From Serratia plymuthica NBRC 102599 (GTDB taxonomy: Bacteria > Pseudomonadota > Gammaproteobacteria > Enterobacterales > Enterobacteriaceae), in assembly GCF_001590925.1 (NCBI RefSeq), contig NZ_BCTU01000007.1:186001-250000 (forward strand): a DNA stretch of 64,000 nucleotides. The letters are read 5' to 3'. The position numbers and the translations under genes are program-made. Positions 1 through 9,002 of this stretch are shown in pieces (within the stretch, counting starts at the first letter, position 1; each line of letters begins with the position of its first letter). The notes beneath the pieces were generated by a model, which ran no database searches, had not been told where the DNA came from, and saw only the letters and a list, made by a program, of their open reading frames with translations.

Positions 1-41
1 TGCGAGCGTTAGCCAGCTTCATTATTGAACGCGACAATTAA
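1..41 (+). CDS. ispA: farnesyl diphosphate synthase, C-terminal end (partial)
   Basis: Only the last 12 codons are in the window. Reading from base 3 they give RALASFIIERDN and a TAA stop at 39-41, which matches the C-terminus expected of IspA. The enzyme condenses IPP with DMAPP and GPP to make farnesyl diphosphate. The call rests on this short tail plus the position just upstream of dxs, as in the enterobacterial xseB-ispA-dxs operon. Confidence 0.75.
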   Translation, partial: RALASFIIERDN

Positions 42-75
42 CGTGTGACGTTAACTCCTCTGATATGAGTATCGA

Positions 76-1941
76 ATGAGTCTTGATATAGCCAAATACC
101 CGACCTTGGCGCTAGTGGAAAATCCCGATGAACTCCGCTCGCTGCCAAAAGAGAGCCTGCCGAAGCTGTGTGACGAACTGCGGCAATACCTGCTGGACAG
201 CGTCAGCCGCTCCAGCGGCCACTTTGCGTCCGGGCTGGGTACCGTCGAACTGACGGTGGCATTGCACTATGTTTACAACACCCCCTTCGATCATCTGGTA
301 TGGGACGTTGGCCACCAGGCCTACCCGCATAAAATTCTGACCGGCCGTCGCGACAGGATTTCCACCATCCGCCAGAAAGACGGCCTGCACCCTTTTCCCT
401 GGCGTGCTGAGAGTGAATATGACGTGCTGTCGGTTGGCCACTCGTCTACCTCGATCAGCGCCGGCCTCGGCATGGCGGTTGCCGCGGAGCGTGAAGGCAA
501 GAATCGCCGCACGGTCTGCGTGATTGGCGACGGCGCGATCACCGCCGGCATGGCGTTTGAAGCCATGAACCACGCCGGGGACATCAACCCGGATATGCTG
601 GTGGTGCTGAACGATAACGAAATGTCGATTTCCGAAAACGTGGGCGCGCTGAACAATCATCTGGCGCAACTGCTTTCCGGCAAACTCTATTCCACCCTGC
701 GCGAAGGCGGCAAAAGAGTGCTGTCCGGCCTGCCGCCCATCAAAGAGTTGGTCAAACGCACCGAAGAACACCTGAAAGGCATGGTGGTGCCGGGCACGCT
801 GTTCGAAGAGCTGGGCTTTAACTATATCGGCCCGGTTGACGGCCACGATGTCCAGGGGCTGGTCGCCACGCTGAAAAACATGCGTGATCTGAAAGGCCCG
901 CAGTTGCTGCACATCATGACCAAAAAGGGCCGGGGTTACGCGCCGGCGGAAAAAGATCCGATCAGCTTCCACGCAGTGCCGAAATTCGATCCGGCCAGCG
1001 GCACCTTGCCGAAAAGTGCCGGCGGTCAACCGTCCTATTCAAAAATCTTCGGTGACTGGCTGTGCGAAACCGCTGCCAAAGACAGCTCTCTGATGGCCAT
1101 TACTCCGGCAATGCGCGAAGGCTCCGGCATGGTGCAGTTCTCTCGTGACTATCCGCAGCAATACTTTGACGTCGCCATTGCCGAACAGCATGCGGTCACC
1201 TTTGCCGCCGGTCTGGCGATTGGCGGCTACAAACCGGTGGTGGCGATTTACTCCACCTTCCTGCAGCGCGCTTACGATCAACTGATCCACGATGTGGCGA
1301 TCCAAAAACTGCCGGTGATGTTTGCCATCGATCGCGGCGGTATCGTCGGCGCCGACGGCCAGACTCACCAGGGAGCGTTCGATCTGTCGTTCATGCGCTG
1401 TATCCCGACCATGGTGATCATGACGCCAAGTGATGAGAACGAATGCCGCCAGATGCTGTACACCGGCTATCACTATAACGAAGGCCCAAGCGCCGTCCGC
1501 TATCCGCGTGGTAACGGCACCGGTGCGACGCTGGAACCGCTTGCCGCGTTGCCGATCGGCAAAGGCGTGGTGCGCCGGGCAGGCGAAAAGGTCGCGATTC
1601 TGAACTTCGGTACCCTGCTGCAGGAAGCCGCTAAAGTGGCTGAAGACATCAATGCCACCCTGGTGGATATGCGCTTCGTGAAACCGCTGGACGAACAGCT
1701 GGTGCTGGAGCTGACTGCCAGCCACGAGGTGCTGGTCACGCTGGAAGAGAACGCCATTATGGGCGGTGCCGGCAGTGGCGTGAACGAGCTGCTGATGGCC
1801 AAACGCCGCGCAGTGCCGGTACTGAATATCGGCCTGCCGGACAGCTTTGTGTCGCAAGGCAGCCAGGAAGAGGTTCGAGTCGATTTGGGCCTGGACGCCG
1901 CCGGCATACGGCGACAAATTGAAGCCTGGCTGGCGCAATAA
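76..1941 (+). CDS. dxs: 1-deoxy-D-xylulose-5-phosphate synthase
   Basis: This cytosolic, thiamine-diphosphate-dependent enzyme condenses pyruvate with glyceraldehyde 3-phosphate to give DXP. That is the first step of the MEP isoprenoid pathway, and DXP also feeds thiamine and pyridoxal synthesis. The 621-residue length is normal for the family. The ThDP/Mg motif is visible as GDGAITAG at residues 151-158 with Asn181 completing it, and the conserved active-site histidines fall at about 49 and 80. The central pyrimidine-binding and C-terminal transketolase domains are intact. It starts 34 bases after the ispA stop, so it is probably co-transcribed with ispA and xseB, and it ends at a good intrinsic terminator. 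Confidence 0.98.
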   Translation: MSLDIAKYPTLALVENPDELRSLPKESLPKLCDELRQYLLDSVSRSSGHFASGLGTVELTVALHYVYNTPFDHLVWDVGHQAYPHKILTGRRDRISTIRQKDGLHPFPWRAESEYDVLSVGHSSTSISAGLGMAVAAEREGKNRRTVCVIGDGAITAGMAFEAMNHAGDINPDMLVVLNDNEMSISENVGALNNHLAQLLSGKLYSTLREGGKRVLSGLPPIKELVKRTEEHLKGMVVPGTLFEELGFNYIGPVDGHDVQGLVATLKNMRDLKGPQLLHIMTKKGRGYAPAEKDPISFHAVPKFDPASGTLPKSAGGQPSYSKIFGDWLCETAAKDSSLMAITPAMREGSGMVQFSRDYPQQYFDVAIAEQHAVTFAAGLAIGGYKPVVAIYSTFLQRAYDQLIHDVAIQKLPVMFAIDRGGIVGADGQTHQGAFDLSFMRCIPTMVIMTPSDENECRQMLYTGYHYNEGPSAVRYPRGNGTGATLEPLAALPIGKGVVRRAGEKVAILNFGTLLQEAAKVAEDINATLVDMRFVKPLDEQLVLELTASHEVLVTLEENAIMGGAGSGVNELLMAKRRAVPVLNIGLPDSFVSQGSQEEVRVDLGLDAAGIRRQIEAWLAQ

Positions 1942-1961
1942 TCCTCGCGCCTGATTGACCG

Positions 1962-1988
1962 ACGCCTCCGCTTTGCGGGGGCGTTTTT
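1962..1988 (+). terminator. intrinsic terminator after dxs
   Basis: A GC-rich hairpin with arms ACGCCTCCGC and GCGGGGGCGT around a short loop is followed directly by a T run. It lies about 20 bases after the dxs stop and separates the ispA-dxs transcript from yajO. Confidence 0.85.
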
Positions 1989-2050
1989 CGTCTCAGTCAT
2001 CCCGATAATCCACTACAGTTATAGATCTGTGCTGACACTGGGAGGCAAGC

Positions 2051-3025
2051 ATGAAGTATCTGAAACTGGGTAACACCGATCTGAACGTCTCGCGCATCTG
2101 CCTGGGTTGTATGACCTACGGTGAACCCAACCGCGGCAATCACGCCTGGACGCTGCCGGAAGAAAGCAGCCGTCCGCTGCTGAAGCAGGCACTGGATGCC
2201 GGCATCAATTTCTTCGACACCGCCAACAGCTACTCAGACGGCAGCAGCGAGGAGATCGTCGGCCGGGCGCTGAGGGATTACGCGCGCCGTGATGACGTGG
2301 TGATCGCCACCAAAGTCTATTTCCCCCTGAGTAATCTGGAACGCGGGTTGTCGCGCGCCAAAATCATGCAGTCTATCGACGACAGCCTGCAACGATTGGG
2401 CACCGACTATGTCGATCTGCTGCAAATCCACCGTTGGGATTATGAAACGCCCATTGAAGAAACGCTGGAAGCACTGCATGACGTGGTCAGGGCCGGTAAA
2501 GCGCGCTATATAGGCGCGTCGTCGATGTATGCCTGGCAATTCGCCAAAGCGCTGTACACCGCCGATCTGCACGGCTGGACGCGGTTTGTCAGCATGCAGG
2601 ACCAGTACAACCTGATTCAACGTGAGGAAGAGCGCGAAATGCATCCACTGTGCGCCGCCGAAGGCATCGCGGTGCTGCCGTGGAGCCCGCTGGCTCGCGG
2701 CCGTCTGACTCGCCCATGGGGTGAAACCACCGCACGGCTGGTGTCCGATCAGGTCGGCAAAAATCTGTATGACGAAACCGAAGGTATCGATGGCATTATC
2801 GCCGAACGCGTCGCCACCCTTGCTGAAGAACGCGGTGTATCACGTGCACAGGTTGCGCTGGCCTGGCTGTTGAGCAAACCGGTGGTCAGTGCTCCTATTA
2901 TCGGCGCCTCGCGCCAGGAACATCTGGAAGACGCCGTGGCCGCCGTCGATCTGGCATTAACGCCGGAAGAGATTGCCGAGCTGGAAACGGCCTATGTGCC
3001 GCATCACGTGACGGGGTTTGAATAA
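2051..3025 (+). CDS. yajO: YajO-type aldo/keto reductase
   Basis: This is an NADPH-dependent aldo/keto reductase with a single TIM barrel. E. coli YajO has been linked to making 1-deoxyxylulose 5-phosphate from ribulose 5-phosphate and to thiamine metabolism, which suits its place beside dxs. The length of 324 residues equals the E. coli protein. The catalytic tetrad is visible: Asp56, Tyr61, Lys88 and His127 (LLQIHRWD). A GGAGGC ribosome site lies just before the ATG. It is convergent with pgpA, as in E. coli. The exact physiological substrate remains an inference from family and context. Confidence 0.92.
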   Translation: MKYLKLGNTDLNVSRICLGCMTYGEPNRGNHAWTLPEESSRPLLKQALDAGINFFDTANSYSDGSSEEIVGRALRDYARRDDVVIATKVYFPLSNLERGLSRAKIMQSIDDSLQRLGTDYVDLLQIHRWDYETPIEETLEALHDVVRAGKARYIGASSMYAWQFAKALYTADLHGWTRFVSMQDQYNLIQREEEREMHPLCAAEGIAVLPWSPLARGRLTRPWGETTARLVSDQVGKNLYDETEGIDGIIAERVATLAEERGVSRAQVALAWLLSKPVVSAPIIGASRQEHLEDAVAAVDLALTPEEIAELETAYVPHHVTGFE

Positions 3026-3039
3026 CGCGGAGGTTTCAA

Positions 3040-3065
3040 GGGCGCAGCCGTGTTGAACTGCGCCC
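3040..3065. terminator. hairpin between convergent yajO and pgpA
   Basis: Perfect 8-bp arms GGGCGCAG and CTGCGCCC are separated by 10 bases in the short gap between two convergent genes. Neither side has a clear T run, so it may act as a weak bidirectional terminator or as an mRNA 3'-end stabiliser. Confidence 0.4.
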
Positions 3066-3071
3066 CTGTAA

Positions 3072-3566
3072 TCAAAACAGCCCGAGCGGCCAGTGGTGGC
3101 CAATCAGGTAGATGATGCCGGCCGAAAGCACCCCGGCGACGATGTCGTCGACCATGATGCCCATACCGCCATGCACGTTGCGATCGAACCAGCGGATAGG
3201 CCAGGGTTTCCACATGTCGAGAATACGGAAAATCACAAAACCTGCGGCCACCCACTGCCAGTCGTTAACCGGCAACGCCATCAGCGTGATCCACATGCCG
3301 ACAAACTCGTCCCAGACGATGCTGCCGTGATCGTGTACCCGCATATCCTTGGCTGTCTGGTGGCATAAATAGACGCCGATACAGATGCTGAACATCACCA
3401 GCAGCGAATAGAGCTGCCACGGCAGTTGGATCAGCAGCAGCCAGAACGGAATCGCCGCCAGCGATCCCATGGTGCCCGGCACCACCGGTGACAGGCCGCT
3501 GCCGAAACCGGTAGCCAGCAAGTGCCACGGATTGCTCATCCGCAGACGGCGTTTAGCTTCATCCAT
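3072..3566 (-). CDS. pgpA: phosphatidylglycerophosphatase A
   Basis: This inner-membrane enzyme removes the terminal phosphate from phosphatidylglycerophosphate to give phosphatidylglycerol. I read 164 residues, close to the E. coli protein, with several hydrophobic segments and the acidic WDEFVGMW motif typical of PgpA. The longer open frame runs back into thiL, so I chose the ATG at 3566 (MDEAKRRLRM), one base after the thiL stop. That tight spacing implies translational coupling in a nusB-thiL-pgpA transcript, the conserved enterobacterial order. Confidence 0.95.
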   Translation of the reverse strand: MDEAKRRLRMSNPWHLLATGFGSGLSPVVPGTMGSLAAIPFWLLLIQLPWQLYSLLVMFSICIGVYLCHQTAKDMRVHDHGSIVWDEFVGMWITLMALPVNDWQWVAAGFVIFRILDMWKPWPIRWFDRNVHGGMGIMVDDIVAGVLSAGIIYLIGHHWPLGLF

Positions 3567-3567
3567 A

Positions 3568-4551
3568 TTACGCCTGCTCCGCGCTGAAATGATCGAAGCC
3601 CTTCCACGGCAGCTCCACCGCTTCATCGTTGCGGTAGAATTTAATGCCTTCGGAAAGTGGACCAATCTGGCCTATACAGGTGTAATCCGCACCCAGATGG
3701 CTCAGTGCCACTTCCAGCGCACCGCGATTGATTTCCGGCACCGTAAAGCACAGTTCGTAATCCTCACCGCCGGTCAGCGCCCAGCGCAGCGCTTGTTCAG
3801 CGTCCGTATGGCTGCTCAACACCTGCGACAGCGGCAGCTCATCCAGAACGATGCGCGCCCCGCACTCGGAAGCTTTCAGCACGTGCTTCAGATCGGAGAT
3901 CAGCCCGTCGGAAATATCGATCGCAGAACTGGCCAAATCACGCAGCGCCTGCCCTTGCAACACCCGTGGCTGCGGCCGCAGATGGCGGCCAATCAGGTAA
4001 TCGCGGGCGTCGGTATCCGCTACCTGCAGGCGATCCTGCAAGATAGCCAGGCCGGCGGCACTGTCGCCCAATGTACCGGTAACGTAGATCCAATCGCCGA
4101 TGCGCGCACCGCTGCGGGTCAACGCCCGGCCGGCCGGGATCAAGCCATGAATGGTTAACGTCATGCTCAACGGGCCGCGCGTGGTGTCGCCGCCAATCAA
4201 TTGCATACCGTAATAATTAAGCTGTTCGAACAGGCTGTCGCTGAACGCCTTCAGCCAGGGCTCATTCACGTCAGGCAAGGTTAACGCCAGTGAAAGCCAG
4301 GCCGGATCGGCGCCCATTGCCGCCAGATCGCTCAGGTTGACTGCCAGCGCTTTGTAGCCGAGATCGGCCGGATCGATATCCGGCAGGAAGTGAACGCCCG
4401 AAACCAGGGTGTCGGTACTGACGGCCAAAAGCTGTTTTTCTGCCACTGTCAGGAGTGCGCAGTCATCTCCAATGCCCAACTGTACGTCCCGGCGCAGACT
4501 CTTAAACCGGTCAAAATAGCGGGCAATGAGGTCAAATTCGCCGCATGCCAT
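3568..4551 (-). CDS. thiL: thiamine-monophosphate kinase
   Basis: ThiL phosphorylates thiamine monophosphate to thiamine diphosphate, the last step of the pathway. The start at 4551 ([13 protein letters not shown]) gives 327 residues, the usual length; the open frame extends 33 codons further but without family similarity. Visible features include the N-terminal GDDCALL segment that binds Mg and ATP, and the GGDTTRG and DISDG motifs of the PurM/ThiL superfamily. It sits between nusB and pgpA, as in other enterobacteria. Confidence 0.96.
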   Translation of the reverse strand: MACGEFDLIARYFDRFKSLRRDVQLGIGDDCALLTVAEKQLLAVSTDTLVSGVHFLPDIDPADLGYKALAVNLSDLAAMGADPAWLSLALTLPDVNEPWLKAFSDSLFEQLNYYGMQLIGGDTTRGPLSMTLTIHGLIPAGRALTRSGARIGDWIYVTGTLGDSAAGLAILQDRLQVADTDARDYLIGRHLRPQPRVLQGQALRDLASSAIDISDGLISDLKHVLKASECGARIVLDELPLSQVLSSHTDAEQALRWALTGGEDYELCFTVPEINRGALEVALSHLGADYTCIGQIGPLSEGIKFYRNDEAVELPWKGFDHFSAEQA

Positions 4552-4573
4552 GGTCGATATTCCAATAGAAGAA

Positions 4574-4600
4574 ATTAAGGCCGGCGATGCCGGCCTTAAT
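4574..4600. other. strong hairpin in the nusB-thiL gap
   Basis: Perfect 12-bp arms (ATTAAGGCCGGC and its complement) enclose a 3-base loop, immediately after the nusB stop codon and about 23 bases before the thiL start. On the transcribed minus strand it is followed by only a short, interrupted T stretch, while on the plus strand a long T run follows. It could act as a partial attenuator or RNA-processing barrier inside the operon. Confidence 0.5.
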
Positions 4601-4603
4601 TTT

Positions 4604-5020
4604 TTATTTTTTCTTGCGAATGCTTGGTGCTGCTTTATCCAGCACGCCATTCACAAACTTGTGGCTGTCTTCAGCGCCGAAGGTTTTCGCCAGTTCGATC
4701 GCTTCGTTGATAGCCACTTTATAAGGCACATCCTGACGCATTTTCAGTTCAAACAGGGCAATGCGCAGAACGGCTCTTTCTACCTGGCCCAGCTCTTCGA
4801 GCTGACGCGACAGGAAAGGTTCCATCAGGCCATCCAGCAGACCTGCATTCACCGCCACGCCAGACAGCAGCTCCCGAAAATAGGCGATGTCCACATCTTT
4901 GACATCTTGCTCCGTCAGGAACTGGTGTTCAACATCGGCAATGTCATTTTTAGACAACTGCCAAGAGTAAAGCGCTTGAACAGCGCACTCACGAGCGCGG
5001 CGACGAGCAGCAGGTTTCAC
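4604..5020 (-). CDS. nusB: transcription antitermination factor NusB
   Basis: NusB binds boxA RNA together with ribosomal protein S10 (NusE) and supports antitermination on rRNA operons. The 138-residue all-alpha protein starts [20 protein letters not shown], the typical basic N-terminus that contacts boxA. It lies 20 bases downstream of ribH, in the conserved riboflavin-NusB-ThiL order. Length and sequence are normal. Confidence 0.97.
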   Translation of the reverse strand: MKPAARRRARECAVQALYSWQLSKNDIADVEHQFLTEQDVKDVDIAYFRELLSGVAVNAGLLDGLMEPFLSRQLEELGQVERAVLRIALFELKMRQDVPYKVAINEAIELAKTFGAEDSHKFVNGVLDKAAPSIRKKK

Positions 5021-5040
5021 GGAATTCCCCTTAACTAAAT

Positions 5041-5511
5041 TCAGGCTTTAATAGCTTCGATAACATTAATCATTTCAAGTGCGGTCAGAGCCGCTTCAGC
5101 ACCCTTGTTGCCCGCTTTGGTGCCGGCACGCTCGATAGCCTGTTCGATGCTCTCGGTGGTCAGCACGCCAAAGGCAACCGGGATTTCAGCGTTCAGAGAA
5201 ACGCTGCCGATACCGGAACTGGCTTCGCCCGCGACATATTCGAAGTGCGCGGTGCCCCCACGGATAACGGTACCCAACGCGATAATCGCATCGTATTTGC
5301 CGGTGTTGGCCAACACGCGAGCCGTCAGCGGCAGCTCGTAAGCGCCCGGGACCCAGACAACGGTGATGTTGTCGTCAGCAACCTGACCAATGCGCTTGAG
5401 TGCGTCGATGGCACCTTGCAGCAGGCTGTCGTTGATGAAATTGTTAAAACGTGCAATTGCGATCGCCACACGGGCATTTGGAGTAGCAACAACACCTTCG
5501 ATAACTTTCAT
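5041..5511 (-). CDS. ribH: 6,7-dimethyl-8-ribityllumazine synthase
   Basis: This enzyme (called RibE in E. coli) condenses 5-amino-6-ribitylaminouracil with 3,4-dihydroxy-2-butanone 4-phosphate, the penultimate step of riboflavin synthesis, and usually forms an icosahedral 60-mer. The 156 residues begin [17 protein letters not shown] and contain the substrate loop [10 protein letters not shown] and the catalytic-histidine region [14 protein letters not shown]. It follows ribD after a 118-bp gap and is 20 bases upstream of nusB. Confidence 0.97.
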   Translation of the reverse strand: MKVIEGVVATPNARVAIAIARFNNFINDSLLQGAIDALKRIGQVADDNITVVWVPGAYELPLTARVLANTGKYDAIIALGTVIRGGTAHFEYVAGEASSGIGSVSLNAEIPVAFGVLTTESIEQAIERAGTKAGNKGAEAALTALEMINVIEAIKA

Positions 5512-5629
5512 GGGCTTTCCTTAAAAATGGGTTCGATACCCCGCAGGGGGGCGGATTCTATCACATTCTTTATCTGCCTGCGCGGCGGTTTTGTAAAACG
5601 CCAATCGGAGCGGCAAACAGACTTTACAT

Positions 5630-6739
5630 TCAGTATTTCGGCTTCAGCCGCAAGCGCAGGTCGGGGCCGATTTGCCGTACTTCGCTAAAGACGAATTCCG
5701 GCGCATCGGCCAGGTTTTCAAGGCCCGGCAACCGGCACAGGCCGCGCCCATTATCGCCCATCAGTTTTGGCGCGATGTACAAAATGAGCTCATCAACCAG
5801 CCCTGCCTGCAACAACGCGCCGGAAAGCGCAGCGCCGGCTTCTACCCAGATGGAATTCACCTGGCGTTTCGCCAGTTGCATCATCATCACGACCAGATCG
5901 ACCCCGCCGCCGTGCGCCGGAAATGTCAGTTGTTCAACATCCTGCGGCCAGTTCTGATCGTCCGGCTGCAACCGCGCCAGCCAGGTCGTTCCCGGCTGCT
6001 GCACTACCCGATGCTGCGGCGTTACGCGATTCCGGCTGTCGAGGATAATGCGCAGCGGCTGGCGCAGATTTTCACGCGGGTAGAGGCTCTGAGTGGCGGT
6101 ATCCAGCTCATCCCAACGCACCGTCAGCGACGGATCGTCGGCCAACACGGTAGCGCTGGTGCTCAGGATGGCGGCGCTTTGCGCCCGCAGACGCTGCACG
6201 TCCTGCCGGGCCTGCGGCGAGGTGATCCACTGGCTCTCGCCGGAAGCCATGGCCGTGCGGCCATCGAGCGAGGCCCCCAGCTTCAGTTGCACATAAGGAA
6301 AACCGGTGCGCATGCGTTTGAGAAAACCCGGATTCACCGCTTCCGCATCGCTCAACATCAGGCCGTGGCGCACGTCTATACCCGCCTGTTGCAGCTTGTA
6401 CAGGCCACGACCGGCAACCTCCGGGTTGGGATCCTGCATCGCCGCAACCACGCGGGCAACGCCGGCGGCGACCAGCGCATCAGCGCAAGGCGGCGTACGC
6501 CCGTGATGGCTGCAGGGCTCCAGCGTGACATAAGCGGTGGCGCCGCGCGCCCGCTCGCCCGCCATGCGCAACGCATGCACTTCCGCATGGGGTTCGCCGG
6601 CGCGCAGGTGATAACCTTCGCCGACGATTTCGCCGTCACGCACGATAACGCAGCCGACGTTCGGGTTCGGTGCGGTAGTGAAACGCCCCAGCCGCGCCAA
6701 CTCAAAGGCACGTGCCATATAAAATTCGTCGTTATGCAT
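5630..6739 (-). CDS. ribD: bifunctional riboflavin deaminase/reductase
   Basis: RibD carries out the second and third steps of riboflavin synthesis: deamination of the GTP cyclohydrolase II product, then NADPH-dependent reduction of the ribose side chain. The N-terminal deaminase has the zinc motifs HAE at 51-53 and PCSHHGRTPPC with Cys76 and Cys85. The C-terminal reductase domain starts at about residue 147. Length is 369 residues, as expected. It lies 10 bases after nrdR, so nrdR-ribD-ribH-nusB-thiL-pgpA may be transcribed together. Confidence 0.97.
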   Translation of the reverse strand: MHNDEFYMARAFELARLGRFTTAPNPNVGCVIVRDGEIVGEGYHLRAGEPHAEVHALRMAGERARGATAYVTLEPCSHHGRTPPCADALVAAGVARVVAAMQDPNPEVAGRGLYKLQQAGIDVRHGLMLSDAEAVNPGFLKRMRTGFPYVQLKLGASLDGRTAMASGESQWITSPQARQDVQRLRAQSAAILSTSATVLADDPSLTVRWDELDTATQSLYPRENLRQPLRIILDSRNRVTPQHRVVQQPGTTWLARLQPDDQNWPQDVEQLTFPAHGGGVDLVVMMMQLAKRQVNSIWVEAGAALSGALLQAGLVDELILYIAPKLMGDNGRGLCRLPGLENLADAPEFVFSEVRQIGPDLRLRLKPKY

Positions 6740-6749
6740 GCGCTATCCC

Positions 6750-7199
6750 TTAGTCTTGCAGACGGGCGATTTCTTCGCCGAATTCGCGAATATCTTCAAA
6801 GCTGCGGTAAACCGAGGCGAAACGAATATAGGCCACTTTATCCAGCTTCTTCAGCGCGTCCATCACCAGGTTGCCGACCAGCTTGGTCGGTACTTCGCGT
6901 TCACCGGTGGCGCGCAGCTGGGATTTGATGTGGTTAATCGCATTTTCCACGTCGTCGGAGCTGACCGGGCGTTTTTCCAACGCTTTCAGCATGCCGCGAC
7001 GCAGTTTGTCTTCGTTGAACGGCTCACGCACTTCGTCGCTTTTTATCACCCGTGGCATCACCAGCTCAGCCACTTCAAAGGTGGTGAAACGTTCATTACA
7101 AACCAAACACTGGCGGCGACGGCGCACCTGCGAACCATCACCCACCAGACGGGAATCAATGACTTTGGTATCAACGGCGGCGCAAAAAGGGCAATGCAT
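6750..7199 (-). CDS. nrdR: transcriptional repressor NrdR
   Basis: NrdR is the nucleotide-sensing repressor of ribonucleotide reductase operons. Its zinc ribbon is visible as Cys3/Cys6 and Cys31/Cys34, followed by an ATP-cone domain from about residue 49 that senses dATP and ATP. At 149 residues it has exactly the standard length. It is first in the nrdR-ribD-ribH-nusB gene string. I saw no obvious NrdR boxes in front of its own gene. Confidence 0.97.
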   Translation of the reverse strand: MHCPFCAAVDTKVIDSRLVGDGSQVRRRRQCLVCNERFTTFEVAELVMPRVIKSDEVREPFNEDKLRRGMLKALEKRPVSSDDVENAINHIKSQLRATGEREVPTKLVGNLVMDALKKLDKVAYIRFASVYRSFEDIREFGEEIARLQD

Positions 7200-7384
7200 A
7201 ACACGTCCTGATAAACGTTTTCATAGTTAAGAGCAGTTTACCCCGAAGTACGGTCACAACAAAGGCCGTCGACCATTTGTTGCGAGCCGCGATACCGAAT
7301 GGCGCTAAAACGGCGGCGCGCATGACTTTCCTCGCCGGGCGGGCTAAGCTGATAACAGGAGATATTGAATAGGAAATCGCCGCC

Positions 7385-7945
7385 ATGACAACCCCTTATC
7401 CGAAAGTTTTCCTGCTCAGCGCGCTTGTTCTGCTGGCGGGCTGCGCGCAAACTCATGAGGTGCCGAAGCTCCGCCACCAGGTGGTTGAACTGAATCAGAA
7501 ATTAACTACGCTGACCCAGCAAGCCACGGTGCTGGAACAGCAGAACCAGCTGAATCAGAACTCTACCAGCGGCGTCTACCTGCTGCCTGCGGCCAATAAC
7601 GCCGCGCGCCTGCAAAGCAGCATCGGCGAACTGAGCGTGTCGCTCAGCCACGTAAAAGCCGAAGCCAACGGCACCCAGGCATTGCTGCACGTTCGCACGC
7701 TCTCGCAGGCTTCGCTGCCGGCATTTAAAGCGGTGGTGGAATGGGGGCAACTGGATGCCGTCACCGGTAAACCGCTAACCGCCGACTCGCTGTCACAACC
7801 GGTCGCCAGTGCAGACTCGCTGTTGCCGAAGCCGGAGCAGAATTTCGAACTGCGCTTTAGCGGCCTGACGCCGGAGCAACTGGGCTTTGTCCGGCTACAC
7901 AGTATCGTTCCGACCGCCCAACCGGCGGTGGTGCAGCAACACTGA
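7385..7945 (+). CDS. yajI: YajI-like lipoprotein, DUF3251 type
   Basis: A lipoprotein signal peptide ends in the lipobox LAGC, with the lipidated Cys at residue 20. The mature part starts with a short Gln/Leu-rich coiled-coil-like stretch (residues 27-60), followed by a globular beta-rich region. Position between nrdR and the sec genes, divergent from nrdR, matches E. coli yajI. Function is unknown. With Thr at +2 after the Cys an outer-membrane anchor is expected from the Lol rules, which is inference. Confidence 0.85.
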   Translation: MTTPYPKVFLLSALVLLAGCAQTHEVPKLRHQVVELNQKLTTLTQQATVLEQQNQLNQNSTSGVYLLPAANNAARLQSSIGELSVSLSHVKAEANGTQALLHVRTLSQASLPAFKAVVEWGQLDAVTGKPLTADSLSQPVASADSLLPKPEQNFELRFSGLTPEQLGFVRLHSIVPTAQPAVVQQH

Positions 7946-7967
7946 TCCGCACTCCCTCGCCGCAGGC

Positions 7968-8000
7968 AAAAAAAAGGAGCGCCAAACGGCACTCCTTTTT
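7968..8000. terminator. bidirectional terminator between yajI and secF
   Basis: An A-rich stretch, then GGAGCGCC and GGCACTCC arms (one mismatch) around AAA, then a T run. It reads as an intrinsic terminator in both directions and lies between convergent yajI and secF. Confidence 0.75.
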
Positions 8001-8023
8001 ATTTCACCGAAAAAATCAGCGTA

Positions 8024-8992
8024 TTAAGGCAGAATCGAAGGCTGATCTGCGCCCTCTTTTTCCACTTTCTGTTGCAGCATGTGCTCGCGTTTCATACCCA
8101 GTTTCAACGCCAGCGCGGACGCTACGTAGATAGAGGATACGGTACCGATAGACACGCCGATCAGCATCGCCAACGAGAAGCCCTGCAGCATGGCGCCACC
8201 GAAGATGTACAGCATCAGCACCACCATCAAGGTGGTACCGGAGGTCATCAATGTACGGCTCAACGTTTGGGTCAACGACACGTTCATGATTTCGTAAGGC
8301 GTTCCGCGACGGATCTTGCGGAAGTTCTCACGAATACGGTCGGAAACCACGATACTGTCGTTCAGCGAGTAACCGATAACCGACATCAATGATGCGACAA
8401 TGGTCAGGTCAATCTCGATATGGAACAGCGACAGCACGCCCATAGTGATGATCACGTCGTGCGCCAGCGCAATAACCGCCCCCAGCGCCAGGCGCCATTC
8501 GAAGCGGAAACCGACGTAGATCAGGATACAGATCAACGCCACCAGCAACGCCATACCGCCGGTCTGCGCCAGTTCACTGCCCACGCTCGGGCCGACGAAC
8601 TCGATACGCTTCACGGTGGCGTTTTTATCCACCGCGTCGTTGATCACGCCGATCACTTTATTGCCCAGTTCCTGGCCTGCAGTGCCGGTCGCCGGTGGCA
8701 TACGCACCATCACGTCACGGCTGCTGCCGAAGTTCTGAATAATCGGGTCCTGGAACCCGGCTTTTTCCAGCGTATCGCGCATCAGATCGAGGTTAGCCGG
8801 CTTTTCCAGGCTGATTTCGATTACCGTACCGCCGGTAAAATCCAGACCCCAGTTAAACCCGCGTACCGACATGGTGGCGATTGACGCGACCAACAGCAGC
8901 AATGAAATGCCGAAGGCCACGTAATCCCAGCGCATAAAGTCATAGACTTTACGGCCGTAGTTGAGTTGTTCAACAGTATAATCCTGTGCCAC
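8024..8992 (-). CDS. secF: protein translocase subunit SecF
   Basis: SecF is an inner-membrane RND-like protein. With SecD it uses the proton motive force to pull preproteins out of SecYEG. The start is a GTG at 8992 ([19 protein letters not shown]), preceded by GAGGAG. This gives 322 residues, close to E. coli SecF, and removes 42 spurious codons that overlap secD. Six membrane segments and the conserved GLDFTGGT motif are visible. It starts 10 bases after secD, in the order yajC-secD-secF. Confidence 0.97.
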   Translation of the reverse strand: MAQDYTVEQLNYGRKVYDFMRWDYVAFGISLLLLVASIATMSVRGFNWGLDFTGGTVIEISLEKPANLDLMRDTLEKAGFQDPIIQNFGSSRDVMVRMPPATGTAGQELGNKVIGVINDAVDKNATVKRIEFVGPSVGSELAQTGGMALLVALICILIYVGFRFEWRLALGAVIALAHDVIITMGVLSLFHIEIDLTIVASLMSVIGYSLNDSIVVSDRIRENFRKIRRGTPYEIMNVSLTQTLSRTLMTSGTTLMVVLMLYIFGGAMLQGFSLAMLIGVSIGTVSSIYVASALALKLGMKREHMLQQKVEKEGADQPSILP

Positions 8993-9002
8993 AACGCACT
9001 CC

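Noticed and set aside
112-1029. 305-codon open frame on the minus strand inside dxs
   Set aside because: It lies wholly antisense to dxs, shows no recognisable domain and is explained by third-position GC bias.
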